From: a virus
Strand: one strand, 5' to 3'
DNA: 64,000 bases
IMG/VR virus record: IMGVR_UViG_3300046507_000282
Span: 1 to 64,000 of that record
The position numbers and the translations under genes were made by a program. Positions 23,803 to 31,222 of this stretch are shown here, piece after piece (positions within the stretch are counted from its first letter, which is position 1; every line of letters begins with the position of its first letter). The notes below the pieces were generated by a model, which was not told where the DNA came from, did no database searches, and saw only the letters and a program-made list of their open reading frames with translations.

Positions 23803-24303
23803 TCAGGTCTGCTCGTTGTACTTCTGCCCACAATGCGGGCACGTCGGGCGGTCATCTTCGGCCTTCTCGGGCTCAGGGTCCGGTAGCTCGGGATTGATCA
23901 GGTCGTTTAGCTCGACTTCATCGAAGCCGGTCAGCGACAGATCGCAGCCAGCCGCACCGAGTTCGAGCACTTCCAGCTTGAGCACTTCCAAGTCCCAGCC
24001 GCCGTTCAGCGTCAGCTTGTTGTCGGCGATCACGTACAGGCGCTGCTGCTCGGGCGTCAGGTGCGTGACATCGATGACCGGCACGCGCTTGATGCGCAGG
24101 TGCAGCGCGGCCAGCCGGCGGCCATGCCCGGCAAGAATCAGGTTGCTCGCGCCAACGATGATCGGGTTCGTCCATCCGAACTCGACAATCGACGCGGCGA
24201 TTTGCTCCACCTGCTCGTCGCTGTGCGTCCGCGCGTTGCGGTCGTAGGGCACGAGATCGGCCACGTCCACCAGGCGCGGCAGAATCAGTTCAACGGACTT
24301 CAT
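23803..24303 (-). CDS. ParB/Srx-like nuclease-fold protein with C-terminal zinc ribbon
   Basis: 166 residues from ATG 24303. LVDVADLVPYDRNARTHSDE, QIAASIVEFGWTNPIIVG, ILAGHGRRLAA and VPVIDVTHLTPEQQRLYVIA match the ParB N-terminal (ParB/sulfiredoxin) domain of phage proteins, which in that superfamily can bind CTP or ATP. The tail has CPHCGQKYNE, half of a zinc ribbon. Such proteins often accompany phage DNA methyltransferases and terminases, as here next to dcm. Role unproven. Confidence 0.85.
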   Translation of the reverse strand: MKSVELILPRLVDVADLVPYDRNARTHSDEQVEQIAASIVEFGWTNPIIVGASNLILAGHGRRLAALHLRIKRVPVIDVTHLTPEQQRLYVIADNKLTLNGGWDLEVLKLEVLELGAAGCDLSLTGFDEVELNDLINPELPDPEPEKAEDDRPTCPHCGQKYNEQT

Positions 24304-24590
24304 GATTGCTGCACTCCATACTTGACAAGACCAAACCAAACGCCGTCTTCGCAACCATGCCCAGCGAATGAGTTTACCGGGAAGAAGGCATCATCCGCCA
24401 CTTCATCGCCCGCGCACACGATCAGGAATTCCATAGCCTGCAGGCGGGCCTCGTTCGGGTCCACCCATACCCACGCATACGGCGAGCCTTCCCACGTCCC
24501 AATGCGCGCTACAAAGCACGCATACGGCAGCATTTCATGCCTCACCTGCCCGCGCGATTCGAGCAACACCTTGCGAATGACCCTAGCCAT
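24300..24590 (-). CDS. DUF7352-like small protein, copy 1
   Basis: 96 residues. The layout IRKVLLE...LPYACFVARIGTWEG, then AWVWVDPNEARLQAMEFLIV and a final GVWFGLVKYG resembles a small phage domain (DUF7352-like, recalled by pattern). It overlaps both neighbours. The adjacent 92-residue protein has the same plan, suggesting duplication. Confidence 0.6.
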   Translation of the reverse strand: MARVIRKVLLESRGQVRHEMLPYACFVARIGTWEGSPYAWVWVDPNEARLQAMEFLIVCAGDEVADDAFFPVNSFAGHGCEDGVWFGLVKYGVQQS

Positions 24591-24861
24591 TGATGCGGCC
24601 CACCACGAACAGCTTCGCGCCCAGGTTCACGCGGTCGTCCACTATGCCGATGAACTGCATGCCTCCATTGAACGACTCACCCTCGCGAACGACTTGCACT
24701 TCCCAGTAGGTTTGACCGCTCCCCCACGCCTGCCCTTCGGCGTACGCGAATAGTTGATCGCCCTCGTAACCGACGGCTACGAACTTCGAGCCGAACGGCA
24801 CTGGCACGCTTGTATAGCCGCCCATGCTTGCCGAGAGCGCATGTTTTTGAATCGTCTTCAC
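24583..24861 (-). CDS. DUF7352-like small protein, copy 2
   Basis: 92 residues (MKTIQKHALSAS, VPVPFGSKFVAVGYEGDQLF, ending AKLFVVGRING). It has the same order of elements as its downstream neighbour: start strand, 'P.G..FVAVG', long middle, short end strand. It overlaps dcm by 4 bp. No known activity. Confidence 0.6.
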   Translation of the reverse strand: MKTIQKHALSASMGGYTSVPVPFGSKFVAVGYEGDQLFAYAEGQAWGSGQTYWEVQVVREGESFNGGMQFIGIVDDRVNLGAKLFVVGRING

Positions 24862-26213
24862 AGAAAACCCCTTCCAAGTTCGTTGTTGAGATACTGCTTG
24901 AGGCGAAGCCCGATCCAGCCCATTACTGGCGTCGCCATCGAGTTGCCGATTGCCTTGTAACGCGGCCCATCCGCAGCGGGTTTGCCGCGGTGAGGCACGA
25001 GCGTGTAGCCATCCGGAAAGCCCTGCAGGCGCTCACACTCGACCGGCATCAGGCGGCGCACGCGCAGCCCGGATAGCGCGACAGGAGCCGCGCGAGAGCG
25101 ATCCTGGCTAGTGGTCAGGGTGCGAGCTACTGCGACCTCCTCAAACGTCCCTTCCTTGTAGTCAACGGCGCTGAATGCCACCGGCACGATAGGCTGACCG
25201 CGCCCCGTGCAATCCTCGCTCGCGTCGAATCCTTCAGCCTTCAGCGTATGAGTGATATCGCCGGTCACGCATACGGCAAGCGCGTCACCACCATCGCCGC
25301 GCGGTCGCTCCACGCCGCTCGTAATGGTCGGCGCGACTTCCGTAATGAATGTCTCGGTCTCGTAGTCGATCCGCCCCATACCGCCCGCGTTCAAGCAGTG
25401 TGATATGTCGCCCGTCGAAGCGATCAGGTGTCCAGCTTGGGCCTGGTTGTCGTCTGCGCCACATGTTCCAACGCCGTTTGCAGTGAGTGCGGCAACGTGC
25501 GTTTGCGATTCGCGGCGCGGCGCAGAATCCCGGCGCACGCCGTCCCACTCAAAAAGTACTGCGCTGGGATCGAAACCCTTACGAGCACTTGCGACAACGA
25601 AGACACGCTTGCGTTGTTGAGCCAAACCTGCATATTGGGCATCCAGGGTGCGCCATGCGACTGCGCGCTTGGGTCCAAGCACAAAACCAGCGTGCGCCCA
25701 TTTTTTCCCTGGCGCGACGAGGGGCACTTCTTCGCCGGCAAGCCCTGCAAGGAAGCATCCAAATGCGTTGTCTTTGGTTGAGAGGACGCCGGGGACGTTT
25801 TCCCACACGGCGATACAGGGAGGAAGTCCGGATCGTTGGCGAACAAAGTCGATTGCATCGAGGAGCCGCATGTAAGTAAGGGTCAACTGGCCGCGGTCGT
25901 CATCGAGAGCCTCGCGCAGGCCAGCAAGGGAGAACGCCTGGCATGGCGTACCGCCAACCAGCACGTCAGGGGCTTTGGCCTCGCCTACCAGGATGGCACG
26001 CGCGATCTTGCGCATGTCGCCGAGATTGGGGACAGCCGGATAGTGGTGTTTGAGCACGCTGCAGGGGTAAGCCTCAATCTCAGAGAACCATGCGGCTTTC
26101 ATGCCGAGCGGCTCCCATGCGACGGTCGCGGCCTCAATCCCACTGCACACAGATCCATAGGTAACAGCGGGCGGCATCGGATCGCGGCCCGTCTTCAGTT
26201 TTTTCCTCTTCAT
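24858..26213 (-). CDS. dcm: DNA cytosine-5 methyltransferase
   Basis: 451 residues from ATG 26213, in ATGA overlap with the previous stop. All main C5-methyltransferase motifs are present: GSVCSGIEAATVAW (20-33, cofactor binding), GGTPCQAFSLAGLR with catalytic Cys 91, ENV (138-140), QQRKRVFVV (199-207), a variable target-recognition region (about 230-390), and GNSMATPVMGWIG near the C-terminus. It methylates cytosine in a fixed DNA site and probably protects phage DNA. No cognate endonuclease gene is adjacent, so it is an orphan enzyme. Confidence 0.93.
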   Translation of the reverse strand: MKRKKLKTGRDPMPPAVTYGSVCSGIEAATVAWEPLGMKAAWFSEIEAYPCSVLKHHYPAVPNLGDMRKIARAILVGEAKAPDVLVGGTPCQAFSLAGLREALDDDRGQLTLTYMRLLDAIDFVRQRSGLPPCIAVWENVPGVLSTKDNAFGCFLAGLAGEEVPLVAPGKKWAHAGFVLGPKRAVAWRTLDAQYAGLAQQRKRVFVVASARKGFDPSAVLFEWDGVRRDSAPRRESQTHVAALTANGVGTCGADDNQAQAGHLIASTGDISHCLNAGGMGRIDYETETFITEVAPTITSGVERPRGDGGDALAVCVTGDITHTLKAEGFDASEDCTGRGQPIVPVAFSAVDYKEGTFEEVAVARTLTTSQDRSRAAPVALSGLRVRRLMPVECERLQGFPDGYTLVPHRGKPAADGPRYKAIGNSMATPVMGWIGLRLKQYLNNELGRGFL

Positions 26214-26455
26214 CTTTTGGTCTTGGGCTCGCGTTGAATTGCTTTCTTCAGTTCGACGGCGCAAACATCAGCCGCCTTGTCGCCATGGCTCGCGCGCACG
26301 GTCGCGATGATTGATTCGGACTGGCGATAGTCCCGGCGCTTGCCAGCCGCTACAGCGGCGTTAAAACGCGCCAGGCACGCCTCTTTGTCCCGATTCCATG
26401 CGTCCTCCTGCGCCTGTACCTCGGGCGGTACGGCGGGCCTTCCAAATAAGCTCAT
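26210..26455 (-). CDS. Hypothetical 81-residue protein
   Basis: A charged helical protein (EACLARFNAAVAAGKRRDYR) ending in basic residues. First gene of the dcm/ParB operon, downstream of an operator-like dyad. No family recognised. Confidence 0.6.
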   Translation of the reverse strand: MSLFGRPAVPPEVQAQEDAWNRDKEACLARFNAAVAAGKRRDYRQSESIIATVRASHGDKAADVCAVELKKAIQREPKTKR

Positions 26456-26483
26456 GGGGATTCCTTAAATCTGCGGGCGAAGC

Positions 26484-26512
26484 ATATCACTTTCTGCTGT
26501 ACGCGCAGATTA
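26484..26512 (-). promoter_or_regulatory. Operator dyad with weak promoter, dcm operon
   Basis: TCTGCTGTACGCGCAGA (26493-26509) is a perfect TCTGC-N7-GCAGA dyad. On -, a -10-like TGATAT lies just downstream, but the -35 (TAATCT) is poor. It may work divergently with the resolvase promoter. Confidence 0.5.
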
Positions 26513-26586
26513 GACCCCGCAAAAAAACATGCGTACGAAACCGCTCGATTTCGACCACGCCGTCAGCAGGTGTCCGAAAATTACCC

Positions 26587-26615
26587 TTGACACATTCTGC
26601 ACATAAGGCAGAATA
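26587..26615 (+). promoter_or_regulatory. Sigma70 promoter with operator for the serine recombinase
   Basis: TTGACA, 17 nt, AGAATA. The dyad TTCTGC-N7-GCAGAA covers the spacer and the start of the -10. Its consensus -35 makes this one of the strongest members of the operator family. Confidence 0.75.
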
Positions 26616-26650
26616 CGGACATCCATTCCGAACACCCCAGGAGATACCGA

Positions 26651-27229
26651 ATGCGCACCTTCCTCTACGCCCGTGTCAGCACCGCCGACCAAACCACGTC
26701 CAATCAAGTGTTGGAGGTAAGCGCTGCTGGCTTCGCAATAGAGCCCCATCGCGTCGTCAGCGAGTGTGTTAGTGGCAGCGTTCCAAGCGGCGAACGCGCG
26801 GGCTTCGTCAAGCTGCTCGACCGCCTTGAGACCGGCGACGTTCTCATAGTGACTAAGCTCGACCGGCTGGGCCGGAACGCGATGGACGTGCGCGCGACCG
26901 TTGAGAAGCTCGCCAACATGGGGGTTCGCGTCCACTGCCTCGCGCTCGGCGGAATCGATCTCTGCAGCCCAGCGGGGAAGATGACCATGGGCGTTATCAC
27001 GGCAGTCGCTGAGTTCGAGCGCGACCTGATCGTTGAACGGACGCAGGCCGGTCTCAAGCGCGCGATTGCAGAAGGGAAGAAGCTCGGACGCACCCCGGCG
27101 CTCAACGCGGAACAGCGGGCCACGGTCAAGGAACGCCTTGAGGCGGGAATCGCAATCGCCAGCATTGCTCGCGAATTCACAACGTCCCGCCAGACCATCA
27201 TGCGCGAGCGCGCCGCGCTGGCCGTTTGA
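26651..27229 (+). CDS. Serine recombinase (resolvase/invertase family)
   Basis: 192 residues. [16 protein letters not shown] carries the catalytic Ser 10 and the resolvase start. [16 protein letters not shown] and [20 protein letters not shown] are standard catalytic-domain motifs. The C-terminal helix-turn-helix ([20 protein letters not shown]) binds the crossover site. It is the only + strand gene in its region and converges on terS. No invertible repeat pair was found nearby, so it may be a resolvase, an inversion enzyme acting elsewhere, or a moron. Confidence 0.9.
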   Translation: MRTFLYARVSTADQTTSNQVLEVSAAGFAIEPHRVVSECVSGSVPSGERAGFVKLLDRLETGDVLIVTKLDRLGRNAMDVRATVEKLANMGVRVHCLALGGIDLCSPAGKMTMGVITAVAEFERDLIVERTQAGLKRAIAEGKKLGRTPALNAEQRATVKERLEAGIAIASIAREFTTSRQTIMRERAALAV

Positions 27230-27230
27230 G

Positions 27231-27872
27231 CTAGACAAGTTTGCCCCCTTCCTGTTGATGCACAATGATCGTGGCGGCGGGCGGCGCATCATTGCCACCG
27301 CCACCACCGCCCCGGCTTACCCCAATCCCCCACGCCTGGCGCTCGGCATCGTGCAGCGCCCTGAATGCCTCTGTGAGCGTCTTAGCGACGCGCGCATGTG
27401 TCAGACCATCCTTCGTACCCGCCTTCTTCACCGCGCCGTATAGCTGCGCGCGGATCGCCCCCAGTTCGTGCCGATGGCGTTCAATGAGCGCGACACGCTT
27501 CGACTCCGCGGCGTCGCGCACGATTTCAGTCACCTTGTGGGGCGGCGTCCCGTCGGGAATGACGGGCATCGAGCGATCTAATTCGGGTTCGCGGGGCTTG
27601 ACTTTTGGATCGGTCCCGTAAACCTCATTTCCTTGCGTCCCGACTTCTACGGAACTTTCTGTAACTTTAGAATCTGCAATGCGATGCACTTTCCCTTCAA
27701 TGGCAATCGCATCTGTTCCCTTCTGCCACTTCTCACGGATAGCCCGCTGGCGTACACCCTGCCGTGTCACGCCTAGCGACTGGGCGATTTCCTCGAACGT
27801 GATAACCGGGTCGGCTTCCCAAATTGCGCGGACCTTTGCCCACGTCTCTTTGCTAATCGTCGGCGCTGGCAT
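27231..27872 (-). CDS. terS: Terminase small subunit-like DNA-binding protein
   Basis: 213 residues. The N-terminal helix-turn-helix (VITFEEIAQSLGVTRQGVRQ), a linker, a central helical region (AAESKRVALIERHRHELGAI) and a Gly-rich tail (SRGGGGGGNDAPP) match phage small terminases of the NU1/Terminase_2 style. It would recognise the packaging site and hand DNA to terL. The repeated CGACAAC elements around its own start and promoter are candidate binding sites. It converges on the resolvase with only 1 bp between stops. Confidence 0.75.
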   Translation of the reverse strand: MPAPTISKETWAKVRAIWEADPVITFEEIAQSLGVTRQGVRQRAIREKWQKGTDAIAIEGKVHRIADSKVTESSVEVGTQGNEVYGTDPKVKPREPELDRSMPVIPDGTPPHKVTEIVRDAAESKRVALIERHRHELGAIRAQLYGAVKKAGTKDGLTHARVAKTLTEAFRALHDAERQAWGIGVSRGGGGGGNDAPPAATIIVHQQEGGKLV

Positions 27873-28021
27873 GTTGTCACCTGTTGTCCGTGTGTTTCAT
27901 CAGCACCCACTCTAGGGTCACGACAACGCGAAACACCGACAACACCGACAACAAGCGGCAACTGGGCGATACCGGATTCCCATGTTGAATTTGAGAAACA
28001 AGGCGACAACATACCGACAAC
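27873..28021. repeat. Cluster of CGACAAC repeats upstream of terS
   Basis: Direct copies of CGACAAC lie at 27921, 27937, 27946, 28004 and 28015. Two inverse GTTGTC copies lie at 27873 and 27883, in the terS ribosome-binding region. Close copies are spaced 9-11 bp, about one helical turn, as expected for a multimeric DNA-binding protein. It could be a pac site, a terS operator or an origin element. The 250-bp interval holds no gene. Confidence 0.6.
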
Positions 28022-28036
28022 ATTTATCTGCGTCAA
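28008..28036 (-). promoter_or_regulatory. Sigma70 promoter for terS
   Basis: On -, TTGACG, 17 nt, TATGTT. GTTGTCGG repeats lie in the spacer and directly after the -10. The leader to ATG 27872 is about 130 nt. It is back to back with the + promoter at 28051. Confidence 0.65.
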
Positions 28037-28050
28037 GCGCCGAAAAGGTG

Positions 28051-28080
28051 TTGACAGTCATCTGCTGCATAGGCAGAATA
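28051..28080 (+). promoter_or_regulatory. Sigma70 promoter with operator for the 28-32 kb operon
   Basis: TTGACA followed by a TCTGC-N7-GCAGAA dyad (TCTGCTGCATAGGCAGAA) that reaches the -10 (CAGAAT or AGAATA, spacer 17 or 18). ATG of the first gene is at 28120. Confidence 0.7.
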
Positions 28081-28119
28081 ACTACATCGCAGCAAACAAC
28101 CCCTACCCGGAGATACCCC

Positions 28120-28458
28120 ATGGCCGCAACGAAGACCACAGCCGCAGCAATCGCCACCCGCGCACGTCTCGACGCAATCACGAAGCTGGGTAGACTTTTC
28201 AAATGCACGCCGCAGAAGGCAGAGGAGCGCATGCTGCGACCCAACCCGAAGTACGCGCCCTATCGCGTGGCGTTCTCGAATTTCGTGGATGACGCAATCT
28301 CGAACGTCTTCGCTCACGTCGATAACGGGCATTGCACCCTCGTGCCGATGCATTGGGCCGCTGTTGAGCGCGCCGATGCGAACGTGCAGGCAAATCCGCT
28401 GGGCCGCCTGCATGGCTCGAACGTCTCCTACTGGGTTCCGTCGAAGGCGGCTGCGTAA
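28120..28458 (+). CDS. Hypothetical 112-residue protein
   Basis: Start at ATG 28120 after CCGGAGAT. Alanine-rich, basic N-terminus (MAATKTTAAAIATRARLDAI), then a mixed fold (PYRVAFSNFVDDAISNVFAH). It is the first gene after the operator promoter. No family recognised. Confidence 0.6.
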   Translation: MAATKTTAAAIATRARLDAITKLGRLFKCTPQKAEERMLRPNPKYAPYRVAFSNFVDDAISNVFAHVDNGHCTLVPMHWAAVERADANVQANPLGRLHGSNVSYWVPSKAAA

Positions 28459-28577
28459 TGCATACGACCTTCAAGCAAAAGCTGTTCACGGCCTTCTGTG
28501 TGGCCTTCACGGGCACAGTTCTCGGCTCTTTCTTTTGGGCGGCGCTCGGCGCTGGCGTTTCTCACCTGACGCATTGA
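28458..28577 (+). CDS. 39-residue membrane peptide
   Basis: TAATG overlap with the preceding gene. The product has one hydrophobic span (FTAFCVAFTGTVLGSFFWAA) between short polar ends. It ends 8 bases before the next start. Confidence 0.55.
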   Translation: MHTTFKQKLFTAFCVAFTGTVLGSFFWAALGAGVSHLTH

Positions 28578-28585
28578 GGTATCGA

Positions 28586-28882
28586 ATGAATGCATCACAA
28601 ATTGCAGAAGGGCTCCAAGCTGCGACGGGCTGCACGAAGCTGGCAGCAGAGTCGGCGGCCTGCATGGCGCTCAGCTATTGCCGCAACGTCAAGACATATG
28701 CCGAGAGCATGAGCATCGTGCGCGCGGCTACGGCTATCCCGACGTTCGATCACCTCACCATCAAATGCACCACGAACCCGAACTTCATGGAGCAATGGTC
28801 ATTTGACGCGCGGGACCAAGCGAAAGACCGCTGCGACGAGTTGAATCGCAATCTCGCCCATCCGGCGTATTTCATCGCCTAG
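28586..28882 (+). CDS. Hypothetical 98-residue protein
   Basis: ATG 28586 after GAGG. Helical N-terminus (IAEGLQAATGCTKLAAESAA), then IKCTTNPNFMEQWSFDARDQ. Contains four Cys without metal-site spacing. No family recognised. Confidence 0.55.
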   Translation: MNASQIAEGLQAATGCTKLAAESAACMALSYCRNVKTYAESMSIVRAATAIPTFDHLTIKCTTNPNFMEQWSFDARDQAKDRCDELNRNLAHPAYFIA

Positions 28883-28883
28883 T

Positions 28884-28934
28884 AATCTGTGCCAGAAGTA
28901 GATTTTCCCTCAACCCTTGTAGGAAACGAAAAAA
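28884..28934 (+). promoter_or_regulatory. Duplicated leader, copy 1 (before the adenine methyltransferase)
   Basis: AATCTG..GTAGATT followed by CTCAACCCTTGTAGGAAACG closely matches 29681-29731. The start is a variant of the operator (TCTGT-N7-GTAGA). It supplies the ribosome-binding site TAGGA of the gene at 28935. Confidence 0.45.
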
Positions 28935-29666
28935 ATGAAAGTATCTAACGATGTTCTCGCCGTCCTGAGCGGAGCACAAACGAATGCAAACGCACTGGCG
29001 CTCGTCGGCCAACTGGATCGCAAGCTGTACGCAGCGACTAACAAAGTCATCGAAGCGGCTGGCGGCAAGTGGAACCGAAAGGCGAAGGCGCATCTGTTCG
29101 ACGGCGATGCAGCCGAGCGCATCGACCAAATCATCCTCACGGGCGACATCACAATTCCGCAGGACTTCGGCTACTTCCCGACTCCTACCGCTGTAGTGGC
29201 GCGGCTGGTCGAACTGGCGGACGTGCCGGGCAATGCACGACTGCTGGAGCCGAGCGCCGGGCGCGGAAACATCGCGAGCGCATATCTCGGCATCTGCTTT
29301 ATCGACTGCATTGAACTTCTGCCCGAAAACGTGGCGCATTTGCGCAAGCAGTCATTCGATAGCGTCACCGAAGCGGACTTCCTCACCATCGCGCCGACGC
29401 CGATCTATGACCGCATCGTCATGAACCCGCCGTTCGCCAAGCAGGACGACATCAAGCACGTCATGCACGCGAGCCAGTTCCTTGCGGTCGGCGGTCGCCT
29501 GGTATCCGTCATGTCGGCGGGCGTGTTGTTCCGTCAAGACAAGCGCACGACAGCGTTCCGCGAGTTCGTGGACGCACGCGGCGGAGTGTTCGAAGACGTT
29601 CCAGAAGGCTCGTTCAAGTCGTCCGGAACGATGGTCAACACGGTCATCGTCACCATCGACGCCTAA
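28935..29666 (+). CDS. DNA N6-adenine methyltransferase-like protein
   Basis: 243 residues. After a helical N-terminal region (NKVIEAAGGKWNRKAKAHLF) it shows a class I methyltransferase core: the cofactor motif LLEPSAGRGNIA (about 98-109), the acidic strand FIDCIELL, the catalytic NPPF (about 159-162), and a C-terminal beta region (VGGRLVSVMSAGVLF). It resembles DUF4942-type phage methyltransferases that modify adenine in DNA. It is the third DNA methyltransferase of the window and stands alone, without a restriction partner. Confidence 0.85.
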   Translation: MKVSNDVLAVLSGAQTNANALALVGQLDRKLYAATNKVIEAAGGKWNRKAKAHLFDGDAAERIDQIILTGDITIPQDFGYFPTPTAVVARLVELADVPGNARLLEPSAGRGNIASAYLGICFIDCIELLPENVAHLRKQSFDSVTEADFLTIAPTPIYDRIVMNPPFAKQDDIKHVMHASQFLAVGGRLVSVMSAGVLFRQDKRTTAFREFVDARGGVFEDVPEGSFKSSGTMVNTVIVTIDA

Positions 29667-29680
29667 CTTTTCGCCTGGGA

Positions 29681-29731
29681 ATCTGCTCACAGAGTAGATT
29701 CCACCTTCAACCTCTGTAGGAGAAGCAAAAA
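29681..29731 (+). promoter_or_regulatory. Duplicated leader, copy 2
   Basis: AATCTGCTCACAGAGTAGATT then TTCAACCTCTGTAGGAGAAG repeats the leader at 28884-28934. The first part is TCTGC-N7-GTAGA, a near-operator. Confidence 0.45.
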
Positions 29732-30025
29732 ATGACGATCAAATCCGCAATCATCGGCCTGTTTGTTACGCCGAGCGCCGAGCAGCAAGACAGAATCCGC
29801 CTCTCTCGCGCAAAAGTAGAGCTGGCCGAACTCGAATGCAACCTCGAAGCGACGAAGGCGCATCGCGACATGCTGAAGGCGCGCATCGAACGCCTCGAAG
29901 GCGTCGTTGAGATGCGCCCGGCGCGCAGCAGCACTCAAGCGCCGCATCCCGGACCGGCTCACTTCAATGCCGGTAGCGGTCAGTTCCCCGCGCCGATCAT
30001 GCGCGACCGCAGCGCGACCGCCTAA
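29732..30025 (+). CDS. Small coiled-coil protein
   Basis: 97 residues. Residues 17-60 form a continuous charged helix (KVELAELECNLEATKAHRDM, LKARIERLEGVVEM), probably a dimeric coiled coil, followed by a disordered Pro/Ser/Gly tail. Function unknown. Confidence 0.6.
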   Translation: MTIKSAIIGLFVTPSAEQQDRIRLSRAKVELAELECNLEATKAHRDMLKARIERLEGVVEMRPARSSTQAPHPGPAHFNAGSGQFPAPIMRDRSATA

Positions 30026-30047
30026 CCACGCACAAGGGAGCGCGACC

Positions 30048-30332
30048 ATGAATGGACGCCGCAGAGAACAATTCAAGGGCATCTATCCCGGCCCATACCG
30101 CGCACGGGAGCGCACCAAGTCGGATATCGCCGTGACGGCGGAAGGCCCGGAAGGTCCGGTTGTCGTTGGCCGCTTCTACGCGACCAAGTCGATTGACGCA
30201 GAGGCACAGGCGCGGGCGTACGCAGCGCTGCCTGACCTTCTCAATGCGCTTCGTGCCGTCCACTTGGCAATGCATCCTGACGTGCGCCTGCGCGAACAGG
30301 TTTGGGATGCACTCGAAAAGGCGGGGCTCTAA
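30048..30332 (+). CDS. Hypothetical 94-residue protein
   Basis: ATG 30048 after AAGGGAG. Basic start (MNGRRREQFKGIYPGPYRAR), a beta hairpin (VVVGRFYATK) and a helical end (LPDLLNALRAVHLAMHPDVR). Its tail resembles phage proteins with an 'A-x-x-LP-x-LL-x-AL' motif. Function unknown. Confidence 0.6.
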   Translation: MNGRRREQFKGIYPGPYRARERTKSDIAVTAEGPEGPVVVGRFYATKSIDAEAQARAYAALPDLLNALRAVHLAMHPDVRLREQVWDALEKAGL

Positions 30333-30553
30333 TGGCGCTGCACGGCTGCCACAACTTGCCGCGCGAAGGAAAGCCGTTGCTCGTACAGGACGGCTGGACT
30401 GTCGTAGGGAACAACTACAACTTCATGACGCATGAGCACTTCACCACGCGCAAGCCCGTCATGGTCGAAATCCCGTTCGTGAATTCAATCGATTGCAGGC
30501 ACGACAAGCGTTTGACCGATCCCGGCTGTACCGATTGCACCCATGCAAAGTAA
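30332..30553 (+). CDS. 73-residue protein with C-terminal Cys/His cluster
   Basis: TAATG overlap. Ends SIDCRHDKRLTDPGCTDCTH: three Cys plus His that could bind one zinc. N-terminal part is small and beta-rich (LLVQDGWTVVGNNYNFM). No family recognised. Confidence 0.55.
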   Translation: MALHGCHNLPREGKPLLVQDGWTVVGNNYNFMTHEHFTTRKPVMVEIPFVNSIDCRHDKRLTDPGCTDCTHAK

Positions 30554-31172
30554 TCAGCGAAGCATCTACATGCGCGGCCTGTTCGACGGGCTTCGCGAAG
30601 GAATGAGCAAGGAAATGACGCCGAAGAAGTTCAAGTTGACGCTCGACGGTATGAGCGCGATCTGCATCAAACTTTTCGATCACGTTCCGATTCAGGAGGC
30701 GTGGACGGCTAATCAAATCACGACCGCCATGCGCCGCCAGGCTGGCACGTCGCCCGACCTGAAAACGGTCACCGGCTGCCTCAACAGCCTGAAGGAAGCC
30801 GGGCTCGTCAAAGAGACTGAGCGCGGCCTGTTCCGCCAGGTAGTGCCTCGCGAGACGCCCGCGCCCATTGGCGAGCACATCGCCAGCCTGCCGAAGGTTC
30901 CGATCACGGCGTCACCGTCATTCACTGGCACTCTGACGACCACCGCAATCGCCGAGCGCCCCGAACCCCTCTGGACCCCGGCGCTGGCACGCGAAGCGAG
31001 CCCGGCGCAAACATTCGGCGTAATTGCCGATGGATTACGTATCCAAGCCGCAGGGCTCTTGAAGAAGGCGGATGAAATGGATGCTGCTGCGCTCGCGTTC
31101 GAGCAGCAGATCGAAGACGCGAACAAGCGCCTCGAACGCTTCAACCAACTGAAAGCGCTTCTCGCATCCTAA
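30543..31172 (+). CDS. Winged-helix-like protein with coiled-coil tail
   Basis: 209 residues. Residues 46-105 (EAWTANQITTAMRRQAGTSP, LKTVTGCLNSLKEAGLVKET, GLFRQVV) fit a winged-helix DNA-binding domain. The C-terminus (150-205) is a coiled coil. It probably binds DNA as a dimer. Starts 11 bp inside the preceding gene. Confidence 0.6.
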   Translation: MQSNQRSIYMRGLFDGLREGMSKEMTPKKFKLTLDGMSAICIKLFDHVPIQEAWTANQITTAMRRQAGTSPDLKTVTGCLNSLKEAGLVKETERGLFRQVVPRETPAPIGEHIASLPKVPITASPSFTGTLTTTAIAERPEPLWTPALAREASPAQTFGVIADGLRIQAAGLLKKADEMDAAALAFEQQIEDANKRLERFNQLKALLAS

Positions 31173-31222
31173 GCGCGTAGGGCTCCCCGGCCACTTACCC
31201 ATATTCAACAAGGATTTCAAGC

